Origin: Oscillospiraceae bacterium | Lineage (GTDB): Bacteria; Bacillota; Clostridia; Oscillospirales; Oscillospiraceae | Assembly: GCA_021771635.1 (NCBI GenBank) | Contig: JAETOQ010000011.1 | Coordinates: 1 to 49,763 of the forward strand | Reading direction: 5' to 3' | Length of the DNA stretch: 49,763 nt | Shown here: positions 8,352 to 16,980 of the stretch, one piece after another | Position numbering within the stretch: the stretch's first letter is position 1 | Layout of the letters: each line of letters begins with the position of its first letter | Made by a program: the position numbers and the translations under genes | Notes under the pieces: generated by a model | Told to the model about the DNA's origin: nothing | The model's database searches: none | What the model saw: the letters and a program-made list of their open reading frames with translations, nothing else

Positions 8352-9547
8352 GCCTTCCCTCTCTCCGCAGGGTGAACTTCCTGTACACCCTGGTCCAGCT
8401 GCTGTACTGGGCCGCTTTCGCCGCTTTTGCCGGGTATCAGACCGCCCTGCTGCTGGACCGTGGCTTCTCCAGTGGTGACGCCGGGACCTTTGCCGCCATC
8501 CGGTGTCTGGCCGGGATCATCGCCCAGCCCCTCCTGGGCGGCTGGGCGGACCGCCACCCCCAGGTGCCCCTGAAACACATCCTGCGGGTGTGTCTTGCCG
8601 TCAGCCTGGCGGTGAACGGGGTGTTCTACTGCACCCGCCCCGGCTTTTTCGGCACGGCGGTGATCTTCCTGGCCCTGGGCGTGCTGGAGCTGAACGCCTA
8701 TCCTCTGCTGGACTCCATGGCCGTCCAGTTCATCAACGCCGGGCTGAACGTCAATTACAGCCTGGGCCGGGGCCTTGGCTCCTTTTCCTATGCCGTGGCC
8801 TGTGTATGCCTGGGGCGGCAGTCCACCGCCCTTGGCGTGCAGACCGTGCTGCTGACCCATATGGCCCTGCTGGTGCTGCTGATGGCAGCCGTCACCCTTT
8901 ATCCCACGGCACCCCAGGCGGTTCCCTCTGCAAAAGAGGCGGCGGAACCGCCCCACTCCGTCTGGCACATTCTGAAGAGCAGCCGCTCTTTCACTCTGAT
9001 GCTGCTGGCGGTGTTTCTCGGCATGACGGCGGTCATGCCCATCGTCAGCTTCATGGTCAATATCGTGGCCTCCCGGGGCGGGAACGAGACTCATCTGGGG
9101 ATCGCCCTGTTCCTGATGGGCGCGTCGGAGCTGCCCGCGGCGCTGCTGTTTCCACATCTGTGGCGGCGGCTGGGCAGCCGGGGCATGATGGTGCTGTCAG
9201 TATTCTTCATGGCTGTGAAGCCCCTGCTGTTCCTGCTGGCTCCCAGCCTGGGCTGTGTTCTGCTGGTCCAGCCCATCCAGATGCTGGGCTACGGCCTGTT
9301 CACCCCCGCCTCCGTGTACTACGCCAACGAAAACGTCTCCCCCGCGGACCGTGTTCGGGGACAGGCCGTCATGATGATGGCCTCCAACGGCCTGGGCGGC
9401 ATGACGGGAAACCTGATCGCCGGGTACGCCATTGACTTTGGCGGCGTCAACCTCATGCTGGCCCTGTGCGCCGCCATCGGCGCGGCAGGCGTGGCGCTGG
9501 CGCGGCTGTCGGTCCGGACGGCGGGCCGTCAAAGCAAGGATAATTGA
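8348..9547 (+). CDS. MFS transporter coupled to the B6 kinase
   Basis: A 399-residue major facilitator with about twelve hydrophobic segments, of the LacY/nucleoside-symporter-like subgroup: N-terminal RVNFLYTLVQLLYWAAFAAF, and a loop GGWADRHPQVP between segments 2 and 3 in place of the general MFS motif A. The start is the ATG overlapping the kinase stop; the longer frame beginning at 8258 lies inside the kinase gene. Coupling to a pyridoxamine kinase suggests import of a B6 vitamer followed by trapping as phosphate. That substrate is inference from position only. A terminator follows directly. Confidence 0.8.
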   Translation: MSLPSLRRVNFLYTLVQLLYWAAFAAFAGYQTALLLDRGFSSGDAGTFAAIRCLAGIIAQPLLGGWADRHPQVPLKHILRVCLAVSLAVNGVFYCTRPGFFGTAVIFLALGVLELNAYPLLDSMAVQFINAGLNVNYSLGRGLGSFSYAVACVCLGRQSTALGVQTVLLTHMALLVLLMAAVTLYPTAPQAVPSAKEAAEPPHSVWHILKSSRSFTLMLLAVFLGMTAVMPIVSFMVNIVASRGGNETHLGIALFLMGASELPAALLFPHLWRRLGSRGMMVLSVFFMAVKPLLFLLAPSLGCVLLVQPIQMLGYGLFTPASVYYANENVSPADRVRGQAVMMMASNGLGGMTGNLIAGYAIDFGGVNLMLALCAAIGAAGVALARLSVRTAGRQSKDN

Positions 9548-9550
9548 GAA

Positions 9551-9584
9551 AGGGGACAGCGGCCGTGCCGCCGTCCCCTTTTTT
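9551..9584 (+). terminator. Terminator of the kinase-MFS operon
   Basis: Stem built on GGGGAC...GTCCCC with an inner CGGC/GCCG pair and a T6 run. The reverse direction could also stop the candidate RNA at 9585-9735, though its T run is weaker. Confidence 0.85.
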
Positions 9585-9735
9585 ACGCCCGGAAGGAGCT
9601 TGATTTTCCTGCCTGCATCGGTTACACTTGGAAATGGAAACATGAACCGCGGCAGGAGACGGCGGGCTGCAACCCGCCATCCCCCTATGAGAGTGTCTTG
9701 CCCACTCAACACAACAGCTTTTTGCTGCGCCGTAT
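9585..9735 (-). ncRNA. Candidate structured small RNA (class unknown)
   Basis: No protein gene fits here, yet a good promoter points into it on the minus strand. The predicted transcript of about 150-180 nt carries a 12-bp apical hairpin (GGGGATGGCGGG paired to CCCGCCGTCTCC, loop TTGCAG), flanked by an ACACT/AGTGT helix and a TACG/CGTA closing pair near the ends. A long rod with internal bubbles recalls 6S RNA, but I cannot match a family signature, so the class stays open. A weaker plus-strand promoter-like pair (TTGATT, 17 bases, TACACT) at about 9600 leaves the strand uncertain. Confidence 0.35.
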
Positions 9736-9740
9736 TCCCC

Positions 9741-9769
9741 ATTATACTGTTGCATTCACTCTTTTTCAA
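9741..9769 (-). promoter_or_regulatory. Minus-strand promoter for the candidate RNA
   Basis: On the minus strand: TTGAAA (9769-9764), 17-base spacer, TATAAT (9746-9741). There is no open reading frame with a ribosome site downstream, which is why an RNA product is proposed. Confidence 0.6.
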
Positions 9770-9820
9770 GAGCAAACAGCGGGAAATGGGGGTTGTGCGT
9801 CGCGCTTTGATTGCAAAATC

Positions 9821-9855
9821 AGGCGGCGTTGGGTCTTGCGCTCAACGCCGCCTTT
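9821..9855 (+). terminator. Terminator-like hairpin before a gene fragment
   Basis: AGGCGGCGTTG paired with CAACGCCGCCT followed by TTGTGTT. It would stop plus-strand transcription just before the truncated frame at 9875, consistent with that frame being dead. Confidence 0.5.
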
Positions 9856-9874
9856 GTGTTGCCGGCAGACGCCG

Positions 9875-10903
9875 GGGGCGGTGCTGTCCTCCGGCGGCGT
9901 ATCCACCTACAACGAGCTGGCCGCCGCCCAGATGCTGGCGGCGGCACTGAAGGCCAAGGGCGTGGAGCTGGACGAGTCCGTCCCCGTCATTCCCCAGTCC
10001 GCCCCCGCCGCCATGCCTCCGGAGCTGATGGGGCACGCCGGATACTACGGCTCCACCGCCGCCCAGTACCAGGTGGAGGTCTCCGCCGGCGGCGTGCTGA
10101 CCATGCGTTATCTCACCTACCCCTCCATTCCGGCCCAGTCCTTCACCTACTGTGCCGACGGCACCTTCCGGGACGCCTCCGGCGCCGCCTATGTGTGGTT
10201 CGTCAAGGAGTCCAACGGCCAGACCTATCTCTATCAGAAAGCCGTCAGCCAGCTGCCGGAGCTGGGCGTTCTGCCCGTCTCCAACTACGCGGCGGTGAAG
10301 CTGCCGGAAAATCCCGTCTCCAAGGAGGTGCGGGACCGCTGGACAGCGGCCTACTCCCTGGACCTCCTGCCCATGAATGAGAAGTACAGCTCCCAGGTCT
10401 ATCTGGCGATAACCTCCAGCGCGGAGGAGATGCCGGAACTGGTGCCCGGCTACTTCGGCGCCGCCCGCATCGTGGACGGGACCTCCGCCCAGTATGAGCT
10501 GCAGATCCCCGGTACCGGCGGTCGTGACGGCCAGGATATCTCCCTGTATGACCGCAACGGCGTCACATGGATGGAGGCCGGCAGCGGCCTGTACATGGAC
10601 CAGCACGGCGCGCCGGATATTTTTACTGGGGACGGCTGGTCCTACACCACCATTCAGGAGAACGGCTACGCCCGCTGGTATCACGTGGGCAGCGCTGCCG
10701 GCCGGACCATGACGGTCCAGCTTCCGGAGGACGCCGGTTTCTGGGTCTACGACGCGGACGGTCAAGTCACCGCCTCTTCTGTGCTGTGGGATGACACCTC
10801 CGCCGACCTGCCGGAGGGGGGACTGCTGGTCTTTGCCGGGGCCCCCGGTGCCCGGTTCCACCTGTCTTTCCAAGAGACAACAAAAAACCTGCCGCTGTGC
10901 TGA
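9875..10903 (+). pseudogene. 5'-truncated secreted-hydrolase remnant
   Basis: An intact frame of about 340 codons continues to a normal stop and terminator, but has no start. The reading frame can be extended upstream to 9698 only through RNA-like, terminator-bearing sequence with no ribosome site. The first recognisable residues (SSGGVSTYNELAAAQMLAAALKA) look like the end of a catalytic domain, and the rest is a beta-rich region with repeated Tyr, Trp and Gly. This resembles the C-terminal part of clostridial beta-lactamase-family serine hydrolases whose catalytic N-terminus has been lost. No SxxK or YxN motif is present. The family assignment is tentative. Confidence 0.5.
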
Positions 10904-10922
10904 CACAGCGGCAGGCTTTTTT
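10882..10922 (+). terminator. Terminator after the gene fragment
   Basis: Stem AAACCTGCCGCTGTG / CACAGCGGCAGGC with a T6 run. It overlaps the fragment's stop codon and also abuts the convergent small gene. Confidence 0.85.
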
Positions 10923-11089
10923 CACTTCATCAGCCCTTCCACGTAGGCCTGCATTTCCCGCTTGGAGCGGACGGCGTGGGTGCCCTCCACAATGGCCTGC
11001 TGCTCCGCCTCGGACAGGGCGGAAAACCGGGCCATGGCCTCCGGGTGCTGGGCCAGGGCCATGCTGAAGCCCAAGGGCAGTTCTTCCAT
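10922..11089 (-). CDS. Small protein of 55 residues, function unknown
   Basis: A short acidic protein beginning MEELPLGFSMALAQHPEAMA and ending with AYVEGLMK. It should be mostly helical and cytoplasmic, with no signal peptide or metal motif. The ATG at 11089 has GAGGTG 6 bases upstream; an in-frame ATG two codons earlier has no spacing. Coding pattern (G or C in third positions) matches the neighbours. I recognise the style of a small conserved clostridial protein but can assign no function. It lies 40 bases past the stop of the copper-amine-oxidase-like gene and may be cotranscribed with it. Confidence 0.6.
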   Translation of the reverse strand: MEELPLGFSMALAQHPEAMARFSALSEAEQQAIVEGTHAVRSKREMQAYVEGLMK

Positions 11090-11129
11090 ATTCATCACCT
11101 CGGCCCTAGTGTGCGCCGGGACAGGAAAA

Positions 11130-12092
11130 TCAATACGTCTGAAACAGGTTTAGAAGATGGCTTACATCCCCGGCGGGCAGATAGGTAGTGCCGTTTTCAA
11201 AATAGCAGGCGCCTGTCAGCCCCCGCTCGCCGGTGGCAGTGCGGGCCGTAGTCTGGCCCGGCAGGACGGAAAGCACCAGACTGCCGTCCCCGTTGGACAC
11301 CACGGCCCCCTGTCCGGGGACCCAGTTCACAGTATACCCAGCGGCCTCCGCCACTGACCGGATGGGCAGCAGGACCGCGCCGTCCACTACTTTGCCGGTA
11401 ACAGACAGGCGCTGGTCGTTGACAGAGACTTCGCCGGTAGACTCCCAGGCCACGTAGGCCTGATACTCATAGGCAAACAGTACGACCCTGGTGACAGCTC
11501 CCTCGGCATCGGTCCACACCAGGACGCGGCTGCCGGGAACCAGGGATTCCAGCGTCACCATCTGCCGTGTCAGGTAAGGGGTCAGCTCGGCGTCCTTTGT
11601 GACGGTGATGGTTTTGCCGTCAGTGGTCACCAACTCCGTATGGGTCAAGGGCGGAGTCGGATAAATGGCGGTCATGGTCTGGGGCTCCACCCGGGCGATT
11701 TGATAATACTGAGGTGCGCCGGCATCCGCCGGGATATTGGCAACAATGACCTGGGCGGTGGCGTGGGGCGGCAGGCTCATCGTCATGGCGGGTCCCACCC
11801 AGGCATAAATGACCTCGCCGTCTCTCAGTTCCCGGTCCAAGGGCAGGCCCGAGACGGCATCCAGGACGCGGATGCTCTCTCCGTGGAGAATGATCTCGTT
11901 GTATGGGTCATTCGGATCGCTGTTTTGCACCAGCAATCCGCCGTCATCCAGCTTGGTGAGGCTGCCCCACACCCGGACGGGCGAAAGGTAATCCGGCGCC
12001 TCATCGCGTTCCTCCGCGGCAAAGGCGGGAAGGGCGCACAGCGCGGCGGCACACAGGGCAAGAGAGAGGACGCGGGCAAGCAGCTTTTTCAT
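11130..12092 (-). CDS. Exported protein with copper amine oxidase-like stalk domain
   Basis: A 320-residue exported protein. Residues 1-25 form a signal peptide ending ALPAFA-AEE. The middle region has beta-rich sequence with repeated 'GSRVLVWTDAEG' type hairpins. The C-terminal 90 residues (SVNDQRLSVTGKVVDGAVLLPIR and onward) match the copper amine oxidase N-terminal (stalk) domain used by Firmicutes as an envelope module, with the usual LPIRSVAEAAGYTV signature. It is not an amine oxidase; the catalytic domain is absent. Function is unknown, probably binding at the cell surface. Confidence 0.82.
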   Translation of the reverse strand: MKKLLARVLSLALCAAALCALPAFAAEERDEAPDYLSPVRVWGSLTKLDDGGLLVQNSDPNDPYNEIILHGESIRVLDAVSGLPLDRELRDGEVIYAWVGPAMTMSLPPHATAQVIVANIPADAGAPQYYQIARVEPQTMTAIYPTPPLTHTELVTTDGKTITVTKDAELTPYLTRQMVTLESLVPGSRVLVWTDAEGAVTRVVLFAYEYQAYVAWESTGEVSVNDQRLSVTGKVVDGAVLLPIRSVAEAAGYTVNWVPGQGAVVSNGDGSLVLSVLPGQTTARTATGERGLTGACYFENGTTYLPAGDVSHLLNLFQTY

Positions 12093-12176
12093 AACAGGTC
12101 CATCCTTTCAGTGTGTTCTTATCATATGGTTCTACTGGTAAGACGTCGGGGGCAGGAAAAAAGTTTCTGATTTAAG

Positions 12177-12209
12177 AAAAAAGCCCCGGAATTTCTCCGA
12201 GGCTTTTTA
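12177..12209 (-). terminator. Terminator of typA
   Basis: On the minus strand: AAAAAGCCTCGGAGAAATT then CCGGGGCTTTTTT. The stem is interrupted by one mismatch and the T run is six. Confidence 0.8.
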
Positions 12210-12218
12210 GAACGCCTT

Positions 12219-14042
12219 TCACTTCTTTCCGTGGAGCGCCTTCATGCGCTTCTCGTGGTCCAGGATGGACTTGCGCATCCGCAGGCTCTTGGGGGTGACC
12301 TCCAGCAGCTCGTCGTCCGCCAGGAACTCCAGGCACTGCTCCAGGCTCATCTGCTTGGGGGGCACCAGCCGCAGGGCCTCGTCGGAGCCGGAGGCACGGG
12401 TGTTGGTCAGCTGCTTCTTCTTGCAGACGTTGACCGTCATGTCCTCGCTCCGGGGACTGACGCCGATGACCATGCCGCCATACACGGGTACGCCGGCGCC
12501 GATGAACAGGGTGCCGCGCTCCTGTGCGTTGAACAGGCCGTAGGTGATGGATTCGCCGGTCTCAAAGGAGATGATGGAGCCGTTGCCCCGGCGGGAGATC
12601 TCACCCTTATAGGGGGCGTAGGAGTCGAACACGGAGGCCATGATTCCCTCGCCCCTGGTGTCGGTGAGGAATTCGTTGCGGTAGCCGAACAGGCCCCGGG
12701 CGGGGATCAGGAACTCGATCTTCATGCGCTCGCCCACGGGGGTCATCTCCAGCATGTCGGCCTTGCGCTGACCCAGCTTTTCAATGACGCTGCCCACACA
12801 GTCGCCGGGCACGTCCACCACCAGGCGCTCAATGGGCTCACACTTCACGCCGTCGATCTCCTGGTACAGCACACGGGCGGGAGACACCTGGAACTCATAA
12901 CCCTCCCGGCGCATGGTCTCGATCAGGATAGACAGGCTCATCTCGCCCCGGCCCGCCACGTTGAACTCCGTCTCCTTGTCTGTATCGGTGACCCGCAGGG
13001 ACACGTCCTTCAGTGTCTCCCTGTGCAGCCGCTCCCGGATCTGGCGGGAGGTGACGAACTTGCCCTCCCGGCCCGCGAAGGGGGAGTCGTTGACGGAGAA
13101 GGTCATCTCCAGAGTGGGGGCGGAGATCTTCACGAAGGGCAGGGCCTCCACGCAGTCAGGGGCGCAGATGGTGTCGCCGATGGTGATGTCGCCGATGCCG
13201 CTCATGGCGATGATGTTGCCGGCGGTGGACTCGGTGACCGCCTTCCGGCTCAGGCCGTCGAATTCATAGATGGCGGTGGCCTTGGCCTTGCGGAGCACAG
13301 CCTCGGGATCGTGGTAGTTGCAGACGGCGATCTCCTGGTTCTGCTTCAGGGTGCCCCGCTCGATGCGGCCGATGGCGATGCGGCCCACGAAGTCGTTATA
13401 GTCGATGGCGGAAACCAGCATCTGGAAGGGCTGGTCCACATCCGCCTCGGGGGCGGGGATATATTCAAGAATGGTCTCGAACAGGGGCGTCAGGTCGGTG
13501 CCCGCCACCTCGGGGGAGTAGGAGGCGGTGCCCTGCCGGCCGGAGCAGAACAGCATGGGGGAATCCAGCTGCTCGGGGGTGGCGTCCAGGTCCATCAGCA
13601 GTTCCAGCACCTCGTCCACCACCTCGTGGATGCGCTGGTCCGGGCGGTCGATCTTGTTGACCACCACGATGACCCGGTGGCCCAGCTCCAGGGCTTTGCT
13701 CAGCACGAAGCGGGTCTGGGGCATGGGGCCCTCGGCGGCGTCCACCAGCAGGATGACGCCGTTGACCATCTTCAAAATGCGCTCCACCTCGCCGCCGAAA
13801 TCGGCGTGGCCCGGGGTGTCCACCACGTTGATCTTCGTGTCCTTATACTGGACAGCGGTGTTCTTGGCCAGAATGGTGATGCCGCGCTCACGCTCCAGGT
13901 CGCCGGAGTCCATGACACGCTCCACCGTCTCCTGATTCTCGCGGTACACGCCGCCCTGCTTCAGCATCTCATCCACCAGCGTGGTCTTGCCATGGTCAAC
14001 GTGGGCAATGATAGCTACGTTTCTCAAATGTTCGTTCTGCAT
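12219..14042 (-). CDS. typA: Translational GTPase TypA/BipA
   Basis: A 607-residue ribosome-associated GTPase of the EF-G-like family, involved in 50S assembly and stress or cold adaptation. G1 is [10 protein letters not shown]3 DTPGHADF and G4 NKID, all within residues 10-135. EF-Tu-like, EF-G V-like and the TypA-specific C-terminal domain follow to the normal length. The ATG chosen ([19 protein letters not shown]) has AAAGGGA upstream; the longer frame from 14189 overlaps the promoter. It forms a single-gene unit with its own promoter and terminator. Confidence 0.96.
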   Translation of the reverse strand: MQNEHLRNVAIIAHVDHGKTTLVDEMLKQGGVYRENQETVERVMDSGDLERERGITILAKNTAVQYKDTKINVVDTPGHADFGGEVERILKMVNGVILLVDAAEGPMPQTRFVLSKALELGHRVIVVVNKIDRPDQRIHEVVDEVLELLMDLDATPEQLDSPMLFCSGRQGTASYSPEVAGTDLTPLFETILEYIPAPEADVDQPFQMLVSAIDYNDFVGRIAIGRIERGTLKQNQEIAVCNYHDPEAVLRKAKATAIYEFDGLSRKAVTESTAGNIIAMSGIGDITIGDTICAPDCVEALPFVKISAPTLEMTFSVNDSPFAGREGKFVTSRQIRERLHRETLKDVSLRVTDTDKETEFNVAGRGEMSLSILIETMRREGYEFQVSPARVLYQEIDGVKCEPIERLVVDVPGDCVGSVIEKLGQRKADMLEMTPVGERMKIEFLIPARGLFGYRNEFLTDTRGEGIMASVFDSYAPYKGEISRRGNGSIISFETGESITYGLFNAQERGTLFIGAGVPVYGGMVIGVSPRSEDMTVNVCKKKQLTNTRASGSDEALRLVPPKQMSLEQCLEFLADDELLEVTPKSLRMRKSILDHEKRMKALHGKK

Positions 14043-14102
14043 ATTGAACGTCCCTTTCTTTCCCGGCAAGAGTCTCTCGCCAATTTTCACATACAGTTTG
14101 GT

Positions 14103-14131
14103 ATTATAGTCTGATTTTTCCCATATTTCAA
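14103..14131 (-). promoter_or_regulatory. Promoter of typA
   Basis: On the minus strand: TTGAAA (14131-14126), 17-base spacer, TATAAT (14108-14103), about 60 bases before the start codon. Confidence 0.8.
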
Positions 14132-14258
14132 GGTAAAAGTCTACATTTTTTCGGGTTCTCACCCCCTTTTTATCCGGCAGAACCGCCATTTGTCAAATAT
14201 GATACCTTTTTCACCAAAGAATACTGTCCGCCAGCGGCGTTTTTTGGTCCTCCGTACG

Positions 14259-14288
14259 TTGACACTTCTCTCCCCGTAATTCTATAAT
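14259..14288 (+). promoter_or_regulatory. Promoter of serA
   Basis: TTGACA (14259-14264), 18-base spacer, TATAAT (14283-14288), 90 bases before the serA start codon. Confidence 0.82.
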
Positions 14289-14293
14289 AAAAC

Positions 14294-14360
14294 TGCTGCG
14301 GCGGAAGCGGCGCCAGCGCTGCACGTTCCGCCGCAAGTATCGTGGTCCGCTGGGACCACC
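14294..14360 (+). promoter_or_regulatory. Structured serA leader
   Basis: The 5' untranslated region holds two hairpins in series: a large one with arms GCGGCGGAA / TTCCGCCGC (14299-14333) and GTGGTCC / GGACCAC (14343-14359). There is no T run and no clear T-box sequence, so an attenuator is possible but unproven. Confidence 0.4.
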
Positions 14361-14377
14361 CAGGAGGCATTTGTGCC

Positions 14378-15544
14378 ATGTATCGCATCAAGACATTTAA
14401 CAAGATCTCTCCCGTCGGCCTGAACAAATTTGATCCGGAGCTCTACACGGTCAGCGACGAGGAGTGCAGTCCGGACGGCATTCTGGTCCGTTCCGCCAAA
14501 CTGCTGGACTATGAATTTCCCCCCAGCCTGCTGGCCATCGCCCGGGCGGGCGTGGGCGTGAACAACATTCCTCTGTCCCGCTGTTCCGAAGCCGGTATCC
14601 CCGTGTTCAACACTCCCGGTGCCAACGCCAACGCCGTGAAAGAGCTGGTGCTCTGCGCCATGCTGATGGGGTCCCGGGATGTGGACGGTTCCATCCGCTG
14701 GGTCCGGGACCAGGTGGCCTCCGGCGTGGATGTTACCACCGTGGTGGAAAAGGGGAAGTCCGCCTTCATCGGCCCTGAGATCTACCGCAAGACACTGGGC
14801 GTCATCGGCCTGGGTGCCATCGGCTCCCTGGTGGCCAACACAGCCATCTCCCTGGGCATGGACGTGTACGGCTACGATCCCTTCCTGTCTGTGGACGCCG
14901 CCCTGCGTCTGGACCGCCACATCCATGTGGTAAAGGACATCAGCGAACTGTACAAGCGGGCCGACTATATCACGATCCACATCCATTTCACAGATAAGAC
15001 CAAGGCCATGATCAACGCCGACGCCATTTCCAATATGAAGCGGGGCGTCCGGTTCATCAATCTGGCCCGGGGCGAGATCGTGGACGATGACGCCATGCTG
15101 GCGGCGCTGGACACCGGCAAGGTGGCCGCCTATATCACTGACTTCCCCAGCAACCGCATCGTCCAGGCCCCCCATGTCATTGCCATGCCCCATCTGGGCG
15201 CCTCCACGCCGGAGAGCGAGCAGAACTGCGCCGCCATGGCAGTTGACGAGCTGCGGGACTATCTGGAAAACGGCAATATCCGCAACTCCGTGAATCTGCC
15301 CGACGCCTCCCTGGAGCGCAGCGGCGTCATGCGGATGTGTATCCTGCACCGGAACGTGCCCGCTATGCTGGCCAAGATCACCGCCCTGTTCGCCAAGGAC
15401 AATGTGAACGTGGAAAACATGAGCAACCGCACGCTGGGCGACTATGCCTACGCCATCGTGGACCTGGGCGCCCGCATCGACGAGTCTGTCGTGGAGGACG
15501 TCAAGTGCCTGCCCAACATCATCCGGGTGCGGGTCATCGAGTAA
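14378..15544 (+). CDS. serA: D-3-phosphoglycerate dehydrogenase
   Basis: A 388-residue cytoplasmic dehydrogenase that oxidises 3-phosphoglycerate with NAD, the first step to serine. The nucleotide-binding loop is GVIGLGAIGSLVA near residue 147. The catalytic residues are seen as ARAGVGVNN, NLARGEIVDDD (Arg and Glu region) and PHLGAST (His). An ACT regulatory domain ends the protein (RNVPAMLAKITALFAKDN onward), suggesting serine feedback. The ATG has AGGAGG upstream; an earlier frame start at 14342 lies in the leader hairpin. serC is not adjacent, so this is a single gene. Confidence 0.93.
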   Translation: MYRIKTFNKISPVGLNKFDPELYTVSDEECSPDGILVRSAKLLDYEFPPSLLAIARAGVGVNNIPLSRCSEAGIPVFNTPGANANAVKELVLCAMLMGSRDVDGSIRWVRDQVASGVDVTTVVEKGKSAFIGPEIYRKTLGVIGLGAIGSLVANTAISLGMDVYGYDPFLSVDAALRLDRHIHVVKDISELYKRADYITIHIHFTDKTKAMINADAISNMKRGVRFINLARGEIVDDDAMLAALDTGKVAAYITDFPSNRIVQAPHVIAMPHLGASTPESEQNCAAMAVDELRDYLENGNIRNSVNLPDASLERSGVMRMCILHRNVPAMLAKITALFAKDNVNVENMSNRTLGDYAYAIVDLGARIDESVVEDVKCLPNIIRVRVIE

Positions 15545-15552
15545 GCGTATTT

Positions 15553-15583
15553 TGAGGCCGCCGCATTTGCGGCGGCCTTTTTC
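15553..15583 (+). terminator. Terminator of serA
   Basis: GAGGCCGCCGC, loop ATTT, GCGGCGGCCT and a T5 run. Confidence 0.9.
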
Positions 15584-15584
15584 A

Positions 15585-15614
15585 TTGACAGCCGGACTGA
15601 AAACGGGTACAATA
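15585..15614 (+). promoter_or_regulatory. Promoter of tRNA-Arg
   Basis: TTGACA (15585-15590), 18-base spacer, TACAAT (15609-15614), 23 bases before the tRNA. Confidence 0.8.
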
Positions 15615-15637
15615 TACTCCGTTGGTGCGCACATCCG

Positions 15638-15714
15638 TCTCGGTAGCTCAGCTGTATAGAGCGGTCGCCTCCTAAGCGACAGGCCGCCGGTTAGAGTCCG
15701 GCCCGGGACACCAA
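15638..15714 (+). tRNA. tRNA-Arg (anticodon CCU)
   Basis: Acceptor arms GTCTCGG / CCGGGAC, discriminator A and encoded CCA. Anticodon loop CTCCTAA on a GTCGC/GCGAC stem gives CCU, reading AGG. D arm (AGCTCAGCTGTATAGAGC) and T arm (GGTTAGAGTCC) are normal. Confidence 0.95.
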
Positions 15715-15715
15715 A

Positions 15716-15751
15716 AGGGACCGAAAATCGTGAGATTTTCGGTCCCTTTTA
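15716..15751 (+). terminator. Terminator of tRNA-Arg
   Basis: GGGACCGAAAATC, loop GTGA, GATTTTCGGTCCC, T4. Confidence 0.92.
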
Positions 15752-15805
15752 TCAATATTGGCTCTCTGCCGGTCTCATGACGGCCCCCATCGGCCTTTCA
15801 CGGTG

Positions 15806-16738
15806 TCAGTCCGCGAACAGCGGGGTGGACAGATAGCGGTCTCCGGTGTCCGGCAGCAGGGCCACGATGGTCTTGCCCTTGTTCTCCGGCCGCTTAGCAA
15901 GCTCAATGGCAGCCCAGACCGCCGCGCCGGAGGAGATGCCTACCAGCACGCCTTCCTCTCTGCCGATTTTTCTGCCCGCGGCAAAGGCGTCTTCGTTCTC
16001 CACGGCGATGATCTCGTCATAGACCTTGGTGTTCAGCACATCCGGCACAAAGCCCGCGCCGATGCCCTGGATCTTGTGGCTGCCGGCGGTGCCCTTGCTC
16101 AGCACGGGGGAGGACGCGGGCTCCACGGCCACCACCTTTACATCCGGGTTTTGGCTCTTCAGGTATTCGCCCACGCCGGTGACCGTGCCGCCGGTGCCGA
16201 CGCCCGCCACAAAGATATCCACCTTGCCGCCGGTGTCCTCCCAGATCTCCGGGCCGGTGGTGGCCTTGTGAACGGCGGGGTTGGCGGGATTCACGAACTG
16301 GCCGGGGATGAAGCTGCCGGGGATCTCCTTCGCCAGCTCATCGGCCTTGGCGATGGCCCCCTTCATGCCCTTGGCACCCTCGGTCAGCACCAGCTCCGCA
16401 CCGTAGGCCTTCATCAGCTGGCGGCGTTCCACGCTCATGGTCTCCGGCATGACGATGATGATACGGTAGCCCCTGGCCGCCGCCACGGAGGCCAGGCCGA
16501 TGCCGGTGTTGCCGGAGGTGGGCTCGATGATGACGGAGCCTGGTTTCAGCCTGCCGCTGGCCTCGGCGTCGTCTATCATGGCCTTGGCGATGCGGTCCTT
16601 CACGCTGCCGGCGGGGTTGAAATATTCCAGCTTGCCCAGGACACGGGCCTTCAGGCCCTCACTCTTTTCAATGTGTACCAGTTCCAGCAGCGGAGTCCGG
16701 CCGATTAGCTGATCCGCGGAAGTGTAAATATTGCTCAT
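15806..16738 (-). CDS. cysK: Cysteine synthase A (O-acetylserine sulfhydrylase)
   Basis: A 310-residue PLP enzyme that makes cysteine from O-acetylserine and sulfide. The PLP lysine lies in NPAGSVKDR near residue 45, the substrate loop is TSGNTG, and the phosphate-binding loop is [10 protein letters not shown]. Length is typical and it is cytoplasmic. AGGAGG precedes the ATG. It is divergent from an Rrf2-family regulator whose likely operator overlaps its -10 box, so control by sulfur or cysteine status is expected. Serine from the neighbouring serA feeds this pathway after O-acetylation. Confidence 0.96.
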   Translation of the reverse strand: MSNIYTSADQLIGRTPLLELVHIEKSEGLKARVLGKLEYFNPAGSVKDRIAKAMIDDAEASGRLKPGSVIIEPTSGNTGIGLASVAAARGYRIIIVMPETMSVERRQLMKAYGAELVLTEGAKGMKGAIAKADELAKEIPGSFIPGQFVNPANPAVHKATTGPEIWEDTGGKVDIFVAGVGTGGTVTGVGEYLKSQNPDVKVVAVEPASSPVLSKGTAGSHKIQGIGAGFVPDVLNTKVYDEIIAVENEDAFAAGRKIGREEGVLVGISSGAAVWAAIELAKRPENKGKTIVALLPDTGDRYLSTPLFAD

Positions 16739-16840
16739 GATCCATTCCTCCTGATAGAATGTCGATGTTGTTTTTATGAAATAGGTCCTGATCCGTCACA
16801 GCACCGGCAACATCGGAATGGCGTTCCATATCGTCCTATC

Positions 16841-16870
16841 ATTATACCAACCTTTCAAGTAGGTTAGTAT
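16841..16870. promoter_or_regulatory. Rrf2-type operator over the cysK -10 box
   Basis: Inverted repeat ATACCAACCT, 7 bases, AGGTTAGTAT (16844-16870), matching at 9 of 10 positions. It overlaps ATTATA (16841-16846), the cysK -10 box on the minus strand. A second dyad, AATTTCC / GGAAATT, sits at 16884-16910 on the regulator side. Rrf2 regulators such as CymR and IscR bind sites of this kind. Confidence 0.65.
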
Positions 16871-16924
16871 GTATCATAGTTCCAATTTCCCACTTTGTCA
16901 ATAGGAAATTAGGAAATAATTTGA

Positions 16925-16953
16925 TTGATTCCCAATTTCCCCTATTGTATAAT
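16925..16953 (+). promoter_or_regulatory. Promoter of the Rrf2 regulator
   Basis: TTGATT, 17-base spacer, TATAAT, ending 27 bases before the ATG. Confidence 0.78.
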
Positions 16954-16980
16954 AAAAGCGGCTGTATGGGAGGGATTTGT

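Noticed and set aside
14294-14377. T-box or serine riboswitch before serA
   Set aside because: Hairpins are present, but no T-box consensus, specifier loop or terminator/antiterminator pair could be found in the short leader.
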